Notes under the pieces: model-generated | The model's database searches: none | What the model was told of the DNA's origin: nothing | The model's input: the letters and a program-made list of their open reading frames with translations, nothing else | Translations under genes and position numbers: made by a program | Shown here: positions 19,758 to 28,415 of the stretch, in pieces | Layout: each line of letters starts with the position of its first letter | Numbering within the stretch: the first letter of the stretch is position 1 | DNA from: Rhodobacterales bacterium | GTDB lineage: Bacteria > Pseudomonadota > Alphaproteobacteria > Rhodobacterales > Rhodobacteraceae | Assembly: GCA_002748265.1 (NCBI GenBank) | Contig: PDRY01000018.1 | Coordinates: 62,001-126,000, forward strand | Reading direction: 5' to 3' | DNA: 64,000 bases

Positions 19758-20462
19758 TCAGTCGCGGCGGAAGGTCAGGTAATGGGGCACGCGGCCCTCG
19801 CGCAGGGCCTTTTGCTCATAGCGGGTGGAGATCCAGTCGCCCCATGGCGCGCGCCAGTCCTGCGGGCGCTCCGCCAGCCAGGTGAAGCCCGCCTTCGGCA
19901 CCTCTTCGAGCGTCTGGCGCACATAGTCGGGAATATCGGTCGCCACGCGGAACTCCGCACCCGGTTTCAGGGCGCGGTGCAGCGGGGCCAGATGTTCGGG
20001 CGTGACGAACCGGCGCCGGTGGTGGCGCGCCTTGGGCCAGGGATCGGGATACAGCAGAAACGCCTTGGACAGGCAGCCGTCGGGCAGCACGTCGAACAGA
20101 TCGCGCGCATCCCCCGGATGCAGGCGGATGTTGGACAGCCCCGCCATCTTGCCCAGAGCGACCGCGACGCCGTTCACATAGGGCTCGCAGCCGATGATCC
20201 CGACCTCCGGGTTCGACTGCGCCTGATGCACCATGTGCTCACCCGACCCAAATCCGACCTCCAGCCAGACCTCGCGCCCGTCGAACAGGGCGGAGGGATC
20301 GATCTTTGCCCGCTCCGGGTTTTCGTCCCAGTCCACGCCGGGCACCGCGACGCGCGGCAGGTCTTCCTCCAGGCGGCGCTGTTGCTCGGGCCGCAGGGAC
20401 TTGCCCTTGAAGCGGCCATAGAAGTTGCGCCAGGGGGCGCCAGAGGGGTGCTTGTCAGTCAT
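19758..20462 (-). CDS. trmB: tRNA (guanine-N7)-methyltransferase
   Basis: Methylates G46 in the variable loop of tRNAs using SAM. The 234-residue protein has the N-terminal family segment FYGRFKGKSLRPEQQRR, SAM motif VWLEVGFGSGEHMVHQA, and the signature LLYPDPWPKARHHRRRFV followed by FRVATDIPDYV. It ends 10 bases after the start region of the upstream kinase-like gene, which reads in the same direction, so the two are probably cotranscribed. Confidence 0.96.
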   Translation of the reverse strand: MTDKHPSGAPWRNFYGRFKGKSLRPEQQRRLEEDLPRVAVPGVDWDENPERAKIDPSALFDGREVWLEVGFGSGEHMVHQAQSNPEVGIIGCEPYVNGVAVALGKMAGLSNIRLHPGDARDLFDVLPDGCLSKAFLLYPDPWPKARHHRRRFVTPEHLAPLHRALKPGAEFRVATDIPDYVRQTLEEVPKAGFTWLAERPQDWRAPWGDWISTRYEQKALREGRVPHYLTFRRD

Positions 20463-20472
20463 GGCGCGCCTC

Positions 20473-21018
20473 CTAACGCGGGGACGACGTCACCTCAAGC
20501 CGCAGTGCGCGCTCAAAACGGCGCACGTCGCGCGGACGGCTCAGATGCGCGACGCGCATTCCGCGCGCCGACCAGGCCGCCATCCGCTCCAGATAAGCCG
20601 GGCGGTGGGTCTGCTCGAACCGCCAGACCCAGCCAAAGATGAAATCGCGATCGAACTGCTCGGGGCAGCCGCGCGCCATATCGGGGCGGGAGCGACCATA
20701 GTGGCGCAAGCTCCGCCAAATCACGCGCCGGACCCGGACGTGGCGCGGCAGGTCGAGAAATACGATCAGGTCCGCCCGCGCGGCCCGCGCCTCCATCGTG
20801 GCGGAGTGGTTCCCCTCGAACACCCAATCCGGGCGCGCGGCCGCTTCCAGCACAAGCGCGGTTGTTTCAGCGCCGGGTTTCTGGACCCAACCCGGATTCC
20901 AGTACATTGGATCGATATGGATGACCGGCAGCCCCGTGATCGCACCAATCCGCCGCGCCAGCGTGGATTTTCCTGACCCTGCGCCGCCAATGACCATAAT
21001 TCTTTGAAAATCGGTCAT
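20473..21018 (-). CDS. small P-loop NTPase, FlaR/adenylate-kinase-like
   Basis: A 181-residue P-loop protein resembling the so-called DNA topology modulation (FlaR) or adenylate kinase-like ATPases. The Walker A sequence GGAGSGKSTLA is near residue 10, a HIDPMYWNPGW segment follows, and FLDLPRHVRVRRVIWR with RPAYLERM match this group's lid. The real substrate is not known for the group and the topology name is probably misleading. ATG 21018 was chosen because the product then starts just before the P-loop strand; 18 extra upstream residues are possible. It precedes trmB in the same direction. Confidence 0.8.
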   Translation of the reverse strand: MTDFQRIMVIGGAGSGKSTLARRIGAITGLPVIHIDPMYWNPGWVQKPGAETTALVLEAAARPDWVFEGNHSATMEARAARADLIVFLDLPRHVRVRRVIWRSLRHYGRSRPDMARGCPEQFDRDFIFGWVWRFEQTHRPAYLERMAAWSARGMRVAHLSRPRDVRRFERALRLEVTSSPR

Positions 21019-21096
21019 TTTCGGGCGTCCCTCTGATCCCTTGCGGCGCCAGATCGTTTCTATTGGCCCCAAATGCCCCGGAGCCGCCAGCCCGGC

Positions 21097-21963
21097 TCAG
21101 CCCGCGCGAGGCCGCGCCCGAAGCAGGGCCAGCACCGGCAGGGTTACCAGATACATGGTGATCCCATAGACCGCCGCCGGCACGCCAAGCGCGCCAATTC
21201 CAGCCACGCCGCCGATCAAGCCCGCGACGGTGATCCCGAGCGAGGCGTTCTGAACGCCCATCTCCACCGCGATGGCAATGGCGTCGGCCCCCGATAGGCC
21301 CAGAAGATGCCCGACCGCGATCCCGATCCCCAGCAGCAGAAGGTTCATGACGATCAGCAGAGGGCCGACGGTGCCGATGGCGCCCGTGAAGATGCCCCAG
21401 TTGGCGGCCAGGGCGGCGATAACGATGATGACGAACAAGGCGGCGGCGAGCTTGGACACGCTGGGTTCGACCTTGCTGGCAAAGCCATGGGCAAACTGGT
21501 TGACCAGCAGCCCGAGCAGAACGGGCAGGGCGGTGATCACGAACATGGCGATCGCGATATGGGTCGTGTCCACGCTCACGCCGCTTTCACCCAGAAAATG
21601 GGTCGCGGCCCAGGCGCACAGGATCGGAACGCTCAGCACGGACAGAAGGCTGGTGATCGCGGTCAGGGTGATGGACAGCGCCACCGTCCCCCCGCCCAGC
21701 TTGGCCAGGATGTTCGACGTGACGCCGCCGGGACAGAAGGACAACAGCATGACGCCAAAGCTCAGCTCGGGCGGCAGCTTCCACAGCGTGACCAAGGCAA
21801 AGGCGACCAGCGGAAGGCCGATCATCTGAAGCAGTAAGCCAAGGCCGACCGCTCTGGGCATGGTCAGAACCCGGCCAAAATCCGCAAAGCGCAATCCAAG
21901 CCCGAGGCTGAACATGATGACCGCCAAGGACAGCGGCAGAACGACGTTGATCAGAATATCCAT
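21097..21963 (-). CDS. bile acid:sodium symporter (BASS) family transporter
   Basis: A 288-residue inner-membrane protein with about nine or ten hydrophobic segments. The BASS signature LLSFCPGGVTSNILAKLGGG is at residues about 73-92, and the second inverted-repeat crossover, AIAVEMGVQNASLGITVA, is near 230. Family members import organic anions with sodium. The natural substrate cannot be read from sequence. It is a single gene: ssb lies upstream on the same strand behind a hairpin. Confidence 0.9.
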   Translation of the reverse strand: MDILINVVLPLSLAVIMFSLGLGLRFADFGRVLTMPRAVGLGLLLQMIGLPLVAFALVTLWKLPPELSFGVMLLSFCPGGVTSNILAKLGGGTVALSITLTAITSLLSVLSVPILCAWAATHFLGESGVSVDTTHIAIAMFVITALPVLLGLLVNQFAHGFASKVEPSVSKLAAALFVIIVIAALAANWGIFTGAIGTVGPLLIVMNLLLLGIGIAVGHLLGLSGADAIAIAVEMGVQNASLGITVAGLIGGVAGIGALGVPAAVYGITMYLVTLPVLALLRARPRAG

Positions 21964-22001
21964 GGGGGTCTCCTCTTCCCGTCCGATCAGGAAAGAGGAA
22001 A

Positions 22002-22034
22002 GCGCCCCCTGCGGTCAACTGTCGCAGGAGGCGC
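22002..22034 (-). terminator. putative terminator after ssb
   Basis: An interrupted stem GCGCC-C-CCTGCG/CGCAGG-A-GGCGC (one mismatch, 9-base loop) is followed on the minus strand by pyrimidine-rich TTTCCTCTTTCC. It lies 38 bases beyond the ssb stop. Confidence 0.6.
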
Positions 22035-22072
22035 CTTGATCGCGTTGACGCTAGGTCGTGTGATGTCGGGGC

Positions 22073-22585
22073 TTAGAACGGGATGTCGTCGTCCAGCCCG
22101 CTGTTGCTGGCCGGGGCAGAGCTGCCGCCGCCATATCCACCGCGATCATCATACCCGCCGCGGTCGTCCTGACCGCCGCCATATCCACCGCCGGAGCCGC
22201 CGCCGAACCCACCACCGGAGCCGCCGCCTTCGCCGCGGCCGTCCAGCATGGTCAGTTCAGACCGGAAGGGGCGCAGCACGACTTCGGTCGAATAGCGGTC
22301 ATTGCCTTGCTGGTCCTGCCATTTGCGGGTCTCAAGCTGGCCTTCGATATAGACCTTGGAGCCTTTGCGCAGATACTGCTCCGCCACGCGGCCCAGAGGT
22401 TCGGAGAAGATGGCGACCGAATGCCATTCGGTGCGCTCGCGGCGCTCGCCGGTGTTGCGGTCTTTCCAGGTCTCGGACGTGGCGATGCGCAGGTTCACCA
22501 CCTTGCCGCCATTTTGGAAGGTCCGCACTTCCGGGTCACGGCCCAGATTGCCGATCAGGATAACTTTGTTCACGGAACCGGCCAT
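22073..22585 (-). CDS. ssb: single-stranded DNA-binding protein
   Basis: Binds ssDNA during replication, repair and recombination. The 170-residue protein has an N-terminal OB fold beginning [21 protein letters not shown], with [22 protein letters not shown] and [16 protein letters not shown] typical of bacterial SSB. A glycine-rich linker (about 115-155) contains repeated GGG and DDRGGY units. It ends with the acidic tip DDDIPF that recruits partner proteins. It is transcribed alone or with the TerB-like gene behind it. Confidence 0.97.
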   Translation of the reverse strand: MAGSVNKVILIGNLGRDPEVRTFQNGGKVVNLRIATSETWKDRNTGERRERTEWHSVAIFSEPLGRVAEQYLRKGSKVYIEGQLETRKWQDQQGNDRYSTEVVLRPFRSELTMLDGRGEGGGSGGGFGGGSGGGYGGGQDDRGGYDDRGGYGGGSSAPASNSGLDDDIPF

Positions 22586-22628
22586 TCTGGCGCCCCCTCA
22601 GTTGAGAATCCAATGCCCCGTTACATCA

Positions 22629-22659
22629 CCCAAGCAGGGTTAAGGAAACCCTGCTTGGG
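22629..22659. terminator. strong hairpin between the TerB-like gene and ssb
   Basis: A 13-bp perfect stem, CCCAAGCAGGGTT/AACCCTGCTTGGG, has a 5-base loop. It lies 38 bases beyond the stop of the TerB-like gene and 44 bases before the ssb start. A T-rich stretch (CTGTTTTCC) follows it only on the plus strand, so termination on the minus strand is inferred; it could also be an RNA element in the ssb leader. Confidence 0.5.
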
Positions 22660-22696
22660 CTGTTTTCCACAGCAAATCGCCGCGTCAACCGCTGGC

Positions 22697-23566
22697 TCAG
22701 CCATAGAGCGTGGGCACGCCCATTTGTTCATGGATCTGGTTCGCGGTGCTCTTGCCGATGCCCAGACCATTGGCCAGCCGGTCCAGATATTGCGCTTCGG
22801 CGTTGTTATCCAGATCGATCCCCATCAGCGACATGGCGTAGAGCGCCTGCTCCATCCCGCGCGGGGTGTCGCGGACCAGCCCGTCGATATCGACCGGCGC
22901 GCGAAGCTGTTCACGCACGAAGTCCAGCTCCGCCTGATCGGCATCACCCAGGCGCTCCATCAGGCGCTTTTGCTCGTTCGGGTCGATCTCGCCATCGGCC
23001 TTGGCGGCCTGGATCATCGCGCGCAGCATCAGGGCGGCGGCGGCCTCCTGATCGGGGGTGGGGCGGGCCTGCATGTCGCCGCGGGCGGCTTGGTTGAACA
23101 GCTCGCCAAAGCTGGCGTCAGGCTTGGACGGCTGCGGCTGGTGGGCGGCGCCGCCGCTTGCGGCCCCGGCCAGAGCGCCGAGCAGACCGCCCAGTCCACC
23201 GCTGGCCCCGGCTGTGCCGGGCGCGCCCATCTTTCCAGCAAGACCGCCCAGAAGGTCGTCGAGCCCGCCGCCCGATCCGGCGCGGGCAGAGCCCTGCGCG
23301 CCGCCAAGCGCGTCCAGCAATCCGCCAAGTCCGCCCTGAGCCTGACCCGTGGTGGAGCGCTGACCGCCCATCAATCCGCCCAGAAGGTCTTCGATCCCGG
23401 CGCTGCCGCCGGTGTCTTGCCGCGAATGGGTGCCGCCGAACACGCTTCCGCTGCCGGGGGTGTGGCGGGTTTGCTGACCCGCCTGCTGGTTCTTCACAAG
23501 GGCGCCGACGCCTTTGGCGGCGGCCACGCCGATCGCAACTTTTGCGAGGGTTTTCATCAGGCTCAT
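22697..23566 (-). CDS. DUF533/TerB-like protein with glycine-leucine repeats
   Basis: A 289-residue protein. The C-terminal third (about 165-285) is a helical TerB/DUF533-type domain: LMLRAMIQAAKADGEIDPNEQKRL with acidic residues positioned for metal binding. The first 150 residues are low complexity, with four spaced copies of a G-hxxLLxxLxG motif (GIEDLLGGLMGG, GGLGGLLDALGG, GGLDDLLGGLAG, GGLGGLLGALAG) joined by Gly/Ala/Gln linkers. The start MSLMKTLAKVAIGVAAAKG is weakly hydrophobic and may associate with membrane. ATG 23566 has an excellent AAAGGAGG site. Function is unknown. Confidence 0.85.
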   Translation of the reverse strand: MSLMKTLAKVAIGVAAAKGVGALVKNQQAGQQTRHTPGSGSVFGGTHSRQDTGGSAGIEDLLGGLMGGQRSTTGQAQGGLGGLLDALGGAQGSARAGSGGGLDDLLGGLAGKMGAPGTAGASGGLGGLLGALAGAASGGAAHQPQPSKPDASFGELFNQAARGDMQARPTPDQEAAAALMLRAMIQAAKADGEIDPNEQKRLMERLGDADQAELDFVREQLRAPVDIDGLVRDTPRGMEQALYAMSLMGIDLDNNAEAQYLDRLANGLGIGKSTANQIHEQMGVPTLYG

Positions 23567-23781
23567 GGTGGTCCTCCTTTGCGTGGATGTGACAGGCTCC
23601 ACAGCCCGTTTTGCAACGACTCTCACGTTAGGGCGCTGCCGCGGGTCTGTAAACGCGCGCGGCAGGGGGAATGATTTCCCGCGCATGGCCCCCCGTCTGA
23701 GGCGGCTGTGGCAAACCATACTGGCCTGACGGGCCGTGAATCGCTATCTTGCACGCGTTGCCATCATGACGGAGCCGATCC

Positions 23782-24387
23782 ATGGCCCATCCTCGCGCCC
23801 CCTTGATGCTGGCTGGCCTGATTGCAGGGCTGGCCCTGACCCCGGCTGCTCCTCAGGCGGAGAGCTTCTCCTCGAAGACGCGCCGGGACGAATTTGGCCG
23901 CCAGCTTTCGGTGCTCGATGGGCGGGCCGCGAGCCAGTATGCGGGCTCCGTGCGCCTGCAGCCCCCGCGGGTTGAGATCCCCGGCACGCCCACCGCGGCC
24001 CCGCGCTACAGCGGCAATTATCGTGGCACTTATCTGCCCATGGCCCGCGCCGCAGCAGAGCGGCACGGCATCCCGCCCGATCTGTTCGCCCGTCTTATCC
24101 AGCAGGAAAGCGGCTGGAGCCCCACCGCGCGATCCCACAAAGGGGCCTATGGGCTGGCCCAGCTGATGCCGGCAACCGCGCGCGGCTTGGGGGTGAACCC
24201 CGCCGATCCGCGCCAGAACCTGGAGGGTGGGGCCCGCTATCTGCGCCAGCAATACGACCGGTTCAGAAGCTGGCCGCTGGCTCTGGCGGCCTACAATGCG
24301 GGGCCCGAAGCCGTTGCGCGCCACGGGGGCATCCCGCCGTACCGCGAGACGCGCAACTATGTGCGGATCATCTGGGGGCGCCTGTAA
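23782..24387 (+). CDS. lytic transglycosylase (SLT domain)
   Basis: Cleaves peptidoglycan between MurNAc and GlcNAc with formation of an anhydro sugar. The 201-residue protein has a signal peptide (about residues 1-26) and a C-terminal family 1 SLT domain. The catalytic Glu109 sits in [12 protein letters not shown], and [20 protein letters not shown] and [17 protein letters not shown] are the family motifs. ATG 23782 follows GGAG. It is a stand-alone gene between two leftward genes. No lipobox is seen, so it is probably soluble in the periplasm. Confidence 0.94.
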   Translation: MAHPRAPLMLAGLIAGLALTPAAPQAESFSSKTRRDEFGRQLSVLDGRAASQYAGSVRLQPPRVEIPGTPTAAPRYSGNYRGTYLPMARAAAERHGIPPDLFARLIQQESGWSPTARSHKGAYGLAQLMPATARGLGVNPADPRQNLEGGARYLRQQYDRFRSWPLALAAYNAGPEAVARHGGIPPYRETRNYVRIIWGRL

Positions 24388-24448
24388 CCGGGCCCGAGGG
24401 CGCGGCCGTTCACACCCCTTTTGAGTATGGCGCGCGCAAGGGAGCGGG

Positions 24449-25933
24449 TCAGATCCCGTCGCCCTGCCACGGTTTGACAAGGTTGCCAAAGCGCGTGAAC
24501 TGACCTTCAAAGCTGAGCTCGACCGTGCCGATGGGGCCGTGACGCTGCTTGCCGATGATGACTTCGGCCTTGCCGCGCAGGCGCTCCATGGCTTCCTGCC
24601 AGGCGGCCATCTTCTCCAGTTCGTGATCGGAGGGCTTTTCGCGTTCCTTGTAGTATTCTTCGCGGAACACGAACATGACCACATCGGCATCCTGCTCGAT
24701 CGAGCCGGATTCGCGCAGGTCCGAAAGTTGCGGTCGCTTGTCGTCGCGCGATTCCACCTGACGCGAGAGCTGGGAAAGCGCGATCACCGGGATGTCGAGC
24801 TCCTTTGCGATGGCCTTGAGCCCCTGGGTGATCTCCGACACCTCGTTCACACGGCTGTCCTTGGCCGTAGCCGGGCGGACAAGCTGAAGATAGTCCACGA
24901 TCAGAACGTCGAGCCCGTGTTCGCGCTTGAGCCGCCGGGCACGGGCAGCAAGCTGGCTGATCGGCAGGGCGGGGGTGTCGTCAATGAAGAGCGGGCACGC
25001 CTCAAGCGACTTGGCCGCTTCGACAAAGCGGCGGAACTCGACCTCGTCCATGTCGCCGCGGCGGATCTTCTCCGACGGGATCTCGGCCGCTTCGGACAGG
25101 ATCCGCGCGGCGAGCTGCTCTGCGCTCATTTCGAGCGAATAGAACCCGACAACCCCGCCATTCACCGCACCTTCGGTGCCGTCGTGCCGGATGCCCTTCT
25201 GATAGGTCTTTGCGATATTATAGGCGACGTTTGTCGCCAGCGAGGTTTTCCCCATCGACGGGCGCCCGGCGAGGATCAGAAGGTCAGAGCGGTGCAGTCC
25301 CCCCAGCTTCTTGTCCATGTCGTTGAGCCCGGTGGAAACCCCGGCCAGCCCCCCATCACGCTTATAGGCGGCGGCGGCCACTTCGACGGCCTGGGTGGTG
25401 GCGCTCAGGAACGACTGAAACCCTCGGCTGACGGTGCCCTGTTCGGCCAGGGCGTAAAGCGCCTGCTCGGCCTCCACGATCTGATCCTTGGGCTCGGAGG
25501 AGACATCCATGTTCCCCGCCCGGTCGGAAATATCGCGGCCCAGGGACATCAGCTTGCGGCGCACGGCCATGTCATAGATCAGCTGGGCATAGTCGCGCAC
25601 GGCATAGGCGGACACTGCGGCCCCGGCGATCCGCGCCAGATAGGCCGGGCCGCCCAGCTCTTCGAGCCCGGCATCGCCCTCGAAGAACGTCTTGAGCGTG
25701 ACCGGGCTCGCCAGCTGGTTGCGCCCGATCCGGGTGGCGGCGGTCTCAAAGATGCGGCCGTGAACCGGATCGTAGAAATGCTCGGGCTTGATAATCTGCG
25801 AGACGCGGTCATAGACCTCGTTATTCACCAGGATCGCCCCCAGAAGCTGTTGCTCAGCCTCGATGGAATGCGGAACGGAGCTGGTCTCCGAAGAATCGGA
25901 GCCGCTGGCATTGAAGGTGGTGATTTCGTTCAT
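24449..25933 (-). CDS. dnaB: replicative DNA helicase
   Basis: Hexameric helicase that unwinds DNA ahead of the replication fork. The 494-residue protein has an N-terminal helical domain starting at about residue 20 (PHSIEAEQQLLGAIL), the linker helix, and a RecA-like domain with Walker A AGRPSMGKTS (222-231) and VDYLQLVRP (Walker B/H3). The C-terminal SDLRESGSIEQDADVVMFV is diagnostic. There is no intein. ATG 25933 gives a normal N-terminus. pyrE lies 150 bases upstream on the same strand. Confidence 0.98.
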   Translation of the reverse strand: MNEITTFNASGSDSSETSSVPHSIEAEQQLLGAILVNNEVYDRVSQIIKPEHFYDPVHGRIFETAATRIGRNQLASPVTLKTFFEGDAGLEELGGPAYLARIAGAAVSAYAVRDYAQLIYDMAVRRKLMSLGRDISDRAGNMDVSSEPKDQIVEAEQALYALAEQGTVSRGFQSFLSATTQAVEVAAAAYKRDGGLAGVSTGLNDMDKKLGGLHRSDLLILAGRPSMGKTSLATNVAYNIAKTYQKGIRHDGTEGAVNGGVVGFYSLEMSAEQLAARILSEAAEIPSEKIRRGDMDEVEFRRFVEAAKSLEACPLFIDDTPALPISQLAARARRLKREHGLDVLIVDYLQLVRPATAKDSRVNEVSEITQGLKAIAKELDIPVIALSQLSRQVESRDDKRPQLSDLRESGSIEQDADVVMFVFREEYYKEREKPSDHELEKMAAWQEAMERLRGKAEVIIGKQRHGPIGTVELSFEGQFTRFGNLVKPWQGDGI

Positions 25934-26083
25934 GATCTCGCCTGCCTGGCCCGTATCGGGTCTCGTTCGGGATTGGCCCGGTGTAGCAAACTCGGACGCT
26001 CCGAGCAAAATGTATAAGGGAGGGGAGAAGCCTGTGGATAAGGCTTCTCCCCCTTCATGTGGTAGCAAAATGTGCGAAAGCGC

Positions 26084-26761
26084 CTAGCTCTTGTGGGCGT
26101 CCTGCCATCCGCGCGGATCGTTCAGGAAGGCTTCGACCTCGGCCAGGGTGTCTTCGTCAAAGGCCTTCTGAGCCTTGGCCTCGGCCAGAACATCCCACCA
26201 GGTCGCCAGATGGATCAGCCCGATCCCGGCATCGGCCAGCTTCTCGCGGGTCTGGGGAAAGATGTCATAGAAGAAGATCAGCGCGGTCCAGTCACAGCGC
26301 GCGCCGGTCTCGCGGATCGCTTCCACGAAGTTGATCTTGGATCCGCCATCGGTGGTCATGTCTTCCACCAGCAGCACCCGATCTTCGGGTGTCATCAGCC
26401 CCTCAACGCGGGCATTGCGGCCATAGCCTTTGGGCTTTTTGCGCACATAGGTCATGGGCAAAGCCATCCGCTCCGCCACGAAGGCGGCGTAGGGGATCCC
26501 GCCGGTTTCACCGCCGGCGACATTGGTGAAAGCCTCGAACCCGGCGTCCCGCATGACCGCGACCGTCAGGAAATCCATCAATGTCGCCCGGATGCGCGGG
26601 AAAGAGATCAGCTTGCGGCAATCCACATAGGACGGCGAGGGCAGGCCCGACGCCAGAATGAACGGCTCACGCGCGTTGAAATCGACCGCGCCGCTCTCCA
26701 GCAGCATCCGCGCGGTGAGCCGCGCCATCTCGGCCTTGTCAGGAAATCCCGTGGGGATCAT
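26084..26761 (-). CDS. pyrE: orotate phosphoribosyltransferase
   Basis: Makes OMP from orotate and PRPP in pyrimidine synthesis. The product is 225 residues from ATG 26761, which has AAGGAG seven bases upstream; a GTG directly before it is possible. The PRPP motif [14 protein letters not shown] is at about 129-142, the catalytic loop is [17 protein letters not shown], and [18 protein letters not shown] is typical of the Rhodobacteraceae form. It lies directly downstream of pyrC in the same direction, separated by a repeat element, so this is the pathway enzyme; compare the OPRT-like gene at 4.9-5.4 kb. Confidence 0.95.
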   Translation of the reverse strand: MIPTGFPDKAEMARLTARMLLESGAVDFNAREPFILASGLPSPSYVDCRKLISFPRIRATLMDFLTVAVMRDAGFEAFTNVAGGETGGIPYAAFVAERMALPMTYVRKKPKGYGRNARVEGLMTPEDRVLLVEDMTTDGGSKINFVEAIRETGARCDWTALIFFYDIFPQTREKLADAGIGLIHLATWWDVLAEAKAQKAFDEDTLAEVEAFLNDPRGWQDAHKS

Positions 26762-26770
26762 CACGCCTCT

Positions 26771-26820
26771 CCTTCTTATTTGTCACAAATACCTCGGGGT
26801 GAATTGGCCGTCAGGCCAAG
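26771..26820 (+). repeat. composite intergenic repeat, copy B
   Basis: The head CTTCTTATTTGTCACAAATACC has the inverted repeat TATTTG-TCA-CAAATA (26777-26791), then CTCGGGG and a tail with GGCCGTCAGGCC, itself a small hairpin. It sits between pyrC and pyrE, 10 bases before the pyrE start region. Confidence 0.72.
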
Positions 26821-26834
26821 AGGGGCAGCGCCAC

Positions 26835-27872
26835 TCACACCACCCGCCATTGCAGAGCAAACCCCGGATCGAACACGGTGATCGGGCCGTCTTCGCTCTC
26901 GATCGGGGCGGGCAGGGCATAGGCCGCGCCTTTCTCAAGGGTCATCAGCGTCTCATTGGCAGGCAGCTTGTAGAAGGCGGGGCCGTTCAGGGATGCAAAC
27001 CCTTCCAGCCGGTCCAGAACACCTTCGTCTTCGAACACATGTGCCAGGACCGGCATGGTCACCGGCGCCGTGTAGCACCCGGCGCAACCGCATGCCATGA
27101 GCTTGCGGGCATCCACATGGGGGGCGCTGTCGGTGCCCAGGAAGAACCGCGCATCGCCCGATGTCGCCGCGGCGCGCAGCGCCAGCCGGTGCTCTTCGCG
27201 CTTGGCGACGGGCAGGCAGTAGTAATGCGGCTTGATCCCGCCCGCGAGGATCGCGTTGCGGTTGATGATCAGGTGATGGGTCGTGATCGTGGCGGCGAGA
27301 TCTGTGCTGGCGCTCTTGACGTACTCGACAGCGTTCGACGTCGTGACATGCTCCATCACAACGCGCAGGCCGGGGACCTTCTGGCGGATCGGGTCCAGAA
27401 CACGGTCGATGAATACGGCTTCGCGGTCGAAGATGTCGATCTCGTCATTGGTGACTTCGCCGTGAACACACAGCGGCATGCCGATCTCGGCCATCTTCTC
27501 CAGAACGGGGCGTACCTTGTCGATGTCGCGCACGCCGCTGTCGGAGTTCGTCGTTGCCCCCGCCGGATAGAGCTTCACCGCCGTGGCGATGCCATCGGCA
27601 TGGGCGCGGGCGACGTCCTCAGGATCGGTGCCTTCGGTCAGGTAGAGCGTCATCAGCGGGGTGAAATCCATCCCGGCAGGCAGGGCGTCCATGATCCGCG
27701 CGCGGTAGCTGGCGGCCTGCTCGGCGGTCACCACCGGCGGCACCAGATTGGGCATGACAATCGCGCGGGCGAAATCGCGGGCGCTGTCGGGCAGAACGGC
27801 GCTCAGCACTGCGCCATCGCGCAGGTGGAGATGCCAGTCATCGGGGCGGCGAAGCGTGATTTTCTGGGTCAT
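26835..27872 (-). CDS. pyrC: dihydroorotase
   Basis: Cyclises carbamoyl aspartate to dihydroorotate. The 345-residue amidohydrolase is of the E. coli class II type. It has metal ligands His14 and His16 in [10 protein letters not shown], the lysine region [29 protein letters not shown], and the terminal [16 protein letters not shown] with the catalytic Asp. It is the first gene of a pyrC-pyrE unit reading left, and its upstream region is shared with the divergent microprotein genes. Confidence 0.96.
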   Translation of the reverse strand: MTQKITLRRPDDWHLHLRDGAVLSAVLPDSARDFARAIVMPNLVPPVVTAEQAASYRARIMDALPAGMDFTPLMTLYLTEGTDPEDVARAHADGIATAVKLYPAGATTNSDSGVRDIDKVRPVLEKMAEIGMPLCVHGEVTNDEIDIFDREAVFIDRVLDPIRQKVPGLRVVMEHVTTSNAVEYVKSASTDLAATITTHHLIINRNAILAGGIKPHYYCLPVAKREEHRLALRAAATSGDARFFLGTDSAPHVDARKLMACGCAGCYTAPVTMPVLAHVFEDEGVLDRLEGFASLNGPAFYKLPANETLMTLEKGAAYALPAPIESEDGPITVFDPGFALQWRVV

Positions 27873-27938
27873 GGGGCTGCGCTAGCAGATACGGGGAAAA
27901 CGCGCCAGAGGCTATGCAGCTGCAGCATGGCGGGCTTT

Positions 27939-27960
27939 CGCTTTACGTGCAGGTAAAGCG
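27939..27960. promoter_or_regulatory. perfect inverted repeat upstream of pyrC and microprotein 1
   Basis: The 8-bp arms CGCTTTAC and GTAAAGCG are separated by GTGCAG (6 bases). The repeat lies 67 bases before the pyrC start and 48 bases before the divergent microprotein start, and is followed by a -10-like TATATG at 27974. The size and symmetry suit a dimeric repressor site; no regulator is identified. Confidence 0.5.
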
Positions 27961-28007
27961 CGGAAGACGCCCCTATATGAGGCGCAACACTACTCACGGA
28001 GACCACC

Positions 28008-28130
28008 ATGCTGACCCGCTTTTTCGACCGCCTGAGCCGCAACGACCAGATGCGCAAGGGCCGCCTGTCCAGCCGCGATCAGGAAGCCGCCCGCGCGCGC
28101 CGCATCTATCGCGATATCTACTACCTCTGA
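28008..28130 (+). CDS. microprotein 1 (40 residues, Tyr-rich C-terminus)
   Basis: A small open frame, MLTRFFDRLSRNDQMRK...ARRIYRDIYYL, preceded by GGAGA six bases before the ATG. It is basic, lacks a membrane segment and could form an amphipathic helix. It resembles the next small frame in size, basic/aromatic N-terminus, an Ala/Gln/Arg-rich middle and a terminal Tyr-rich sequence ending in Leu. I do not recognise a family, and the resemblance to DUF1127 is not convincing. The Tyr codons just before the stop and the two hairpins after it also allow a leader-peptide role. The ribosome site, the similarity and the codon bias are the evidence that it is real. Confidence 0.6.
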   Translation: MLTRFFDRLSRNDQMRKGRLSSRDQEAARARRIYRDIYYL

Positions 28131-28136
28131 CGGGCC

Positions 28137-28208
28137 CGGGGCCGTCAGGGGCCCCGTATCCTTCATCCCCCGGGTCTCTTCGCCACACGGCGAGAGGCCC
28201 TTTCTTTT
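28137..28208 (+). terminator. tandem hairpins with intrinsic terminator between the microprotein genes
   Basis: The first hairpin is CGGGGCC/GGCCCCG (28137-28156). The second is a 12-bp stem with one bulge, GGGTCTC-T-TCGCC/GGCGAGAGGCCC (28172-28200), followed by TTTCTTTT (28201-28208), a standard rho-independent terminator. The ribosome site of microprotein 2 starts at 28209, directly behind the T-run. Confidence 0.8.
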
Positions 28209-28219
28209 GGAGCCCAACC

Positions 28220-28333
28220 ATGCGCCGCCTTTCCCACTTTCTGAGCTTTCGCAAATGCGCGCCGAACCGTCAGGCCGAACTGAAGGCGGCTCAGGCCGAC
28301 GCCCGTCATGTGAGCTACTACGCCTATCTCTGA
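28220..28333 (+). CDS. microprotein 2 (37 residues, Tyr-rich C-terminus)
   Basis: The small frame starts MRRLSHFLSFRK and ends HVSYYAYL, with GGAG seven bases before the ATG. It parallels microprotein 1: basic and aromatic N-terminus, Gln/Ala/Arg middle, Tyr-rich tail ending in Leu. Because an intrinsic terminator ends 12 bases before its ATG, it can be expressed only by read-through, from a processed RNA, or if the hairpin is not a working terminator. No family is recognised. Confidence 0.55.
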   Translation: MRRLSHFLSFRKCAPNRQAELKAAQADARHVSYYAYL

Positions 28334-28415
28334 ATAGGTGGTGCGCGGCGCCTATGCCTGCGGCGCGAACAGGGCCTGTGAAATGAATGGTTGCGGTCAT
28401 CCCCTGGGATAAGAT

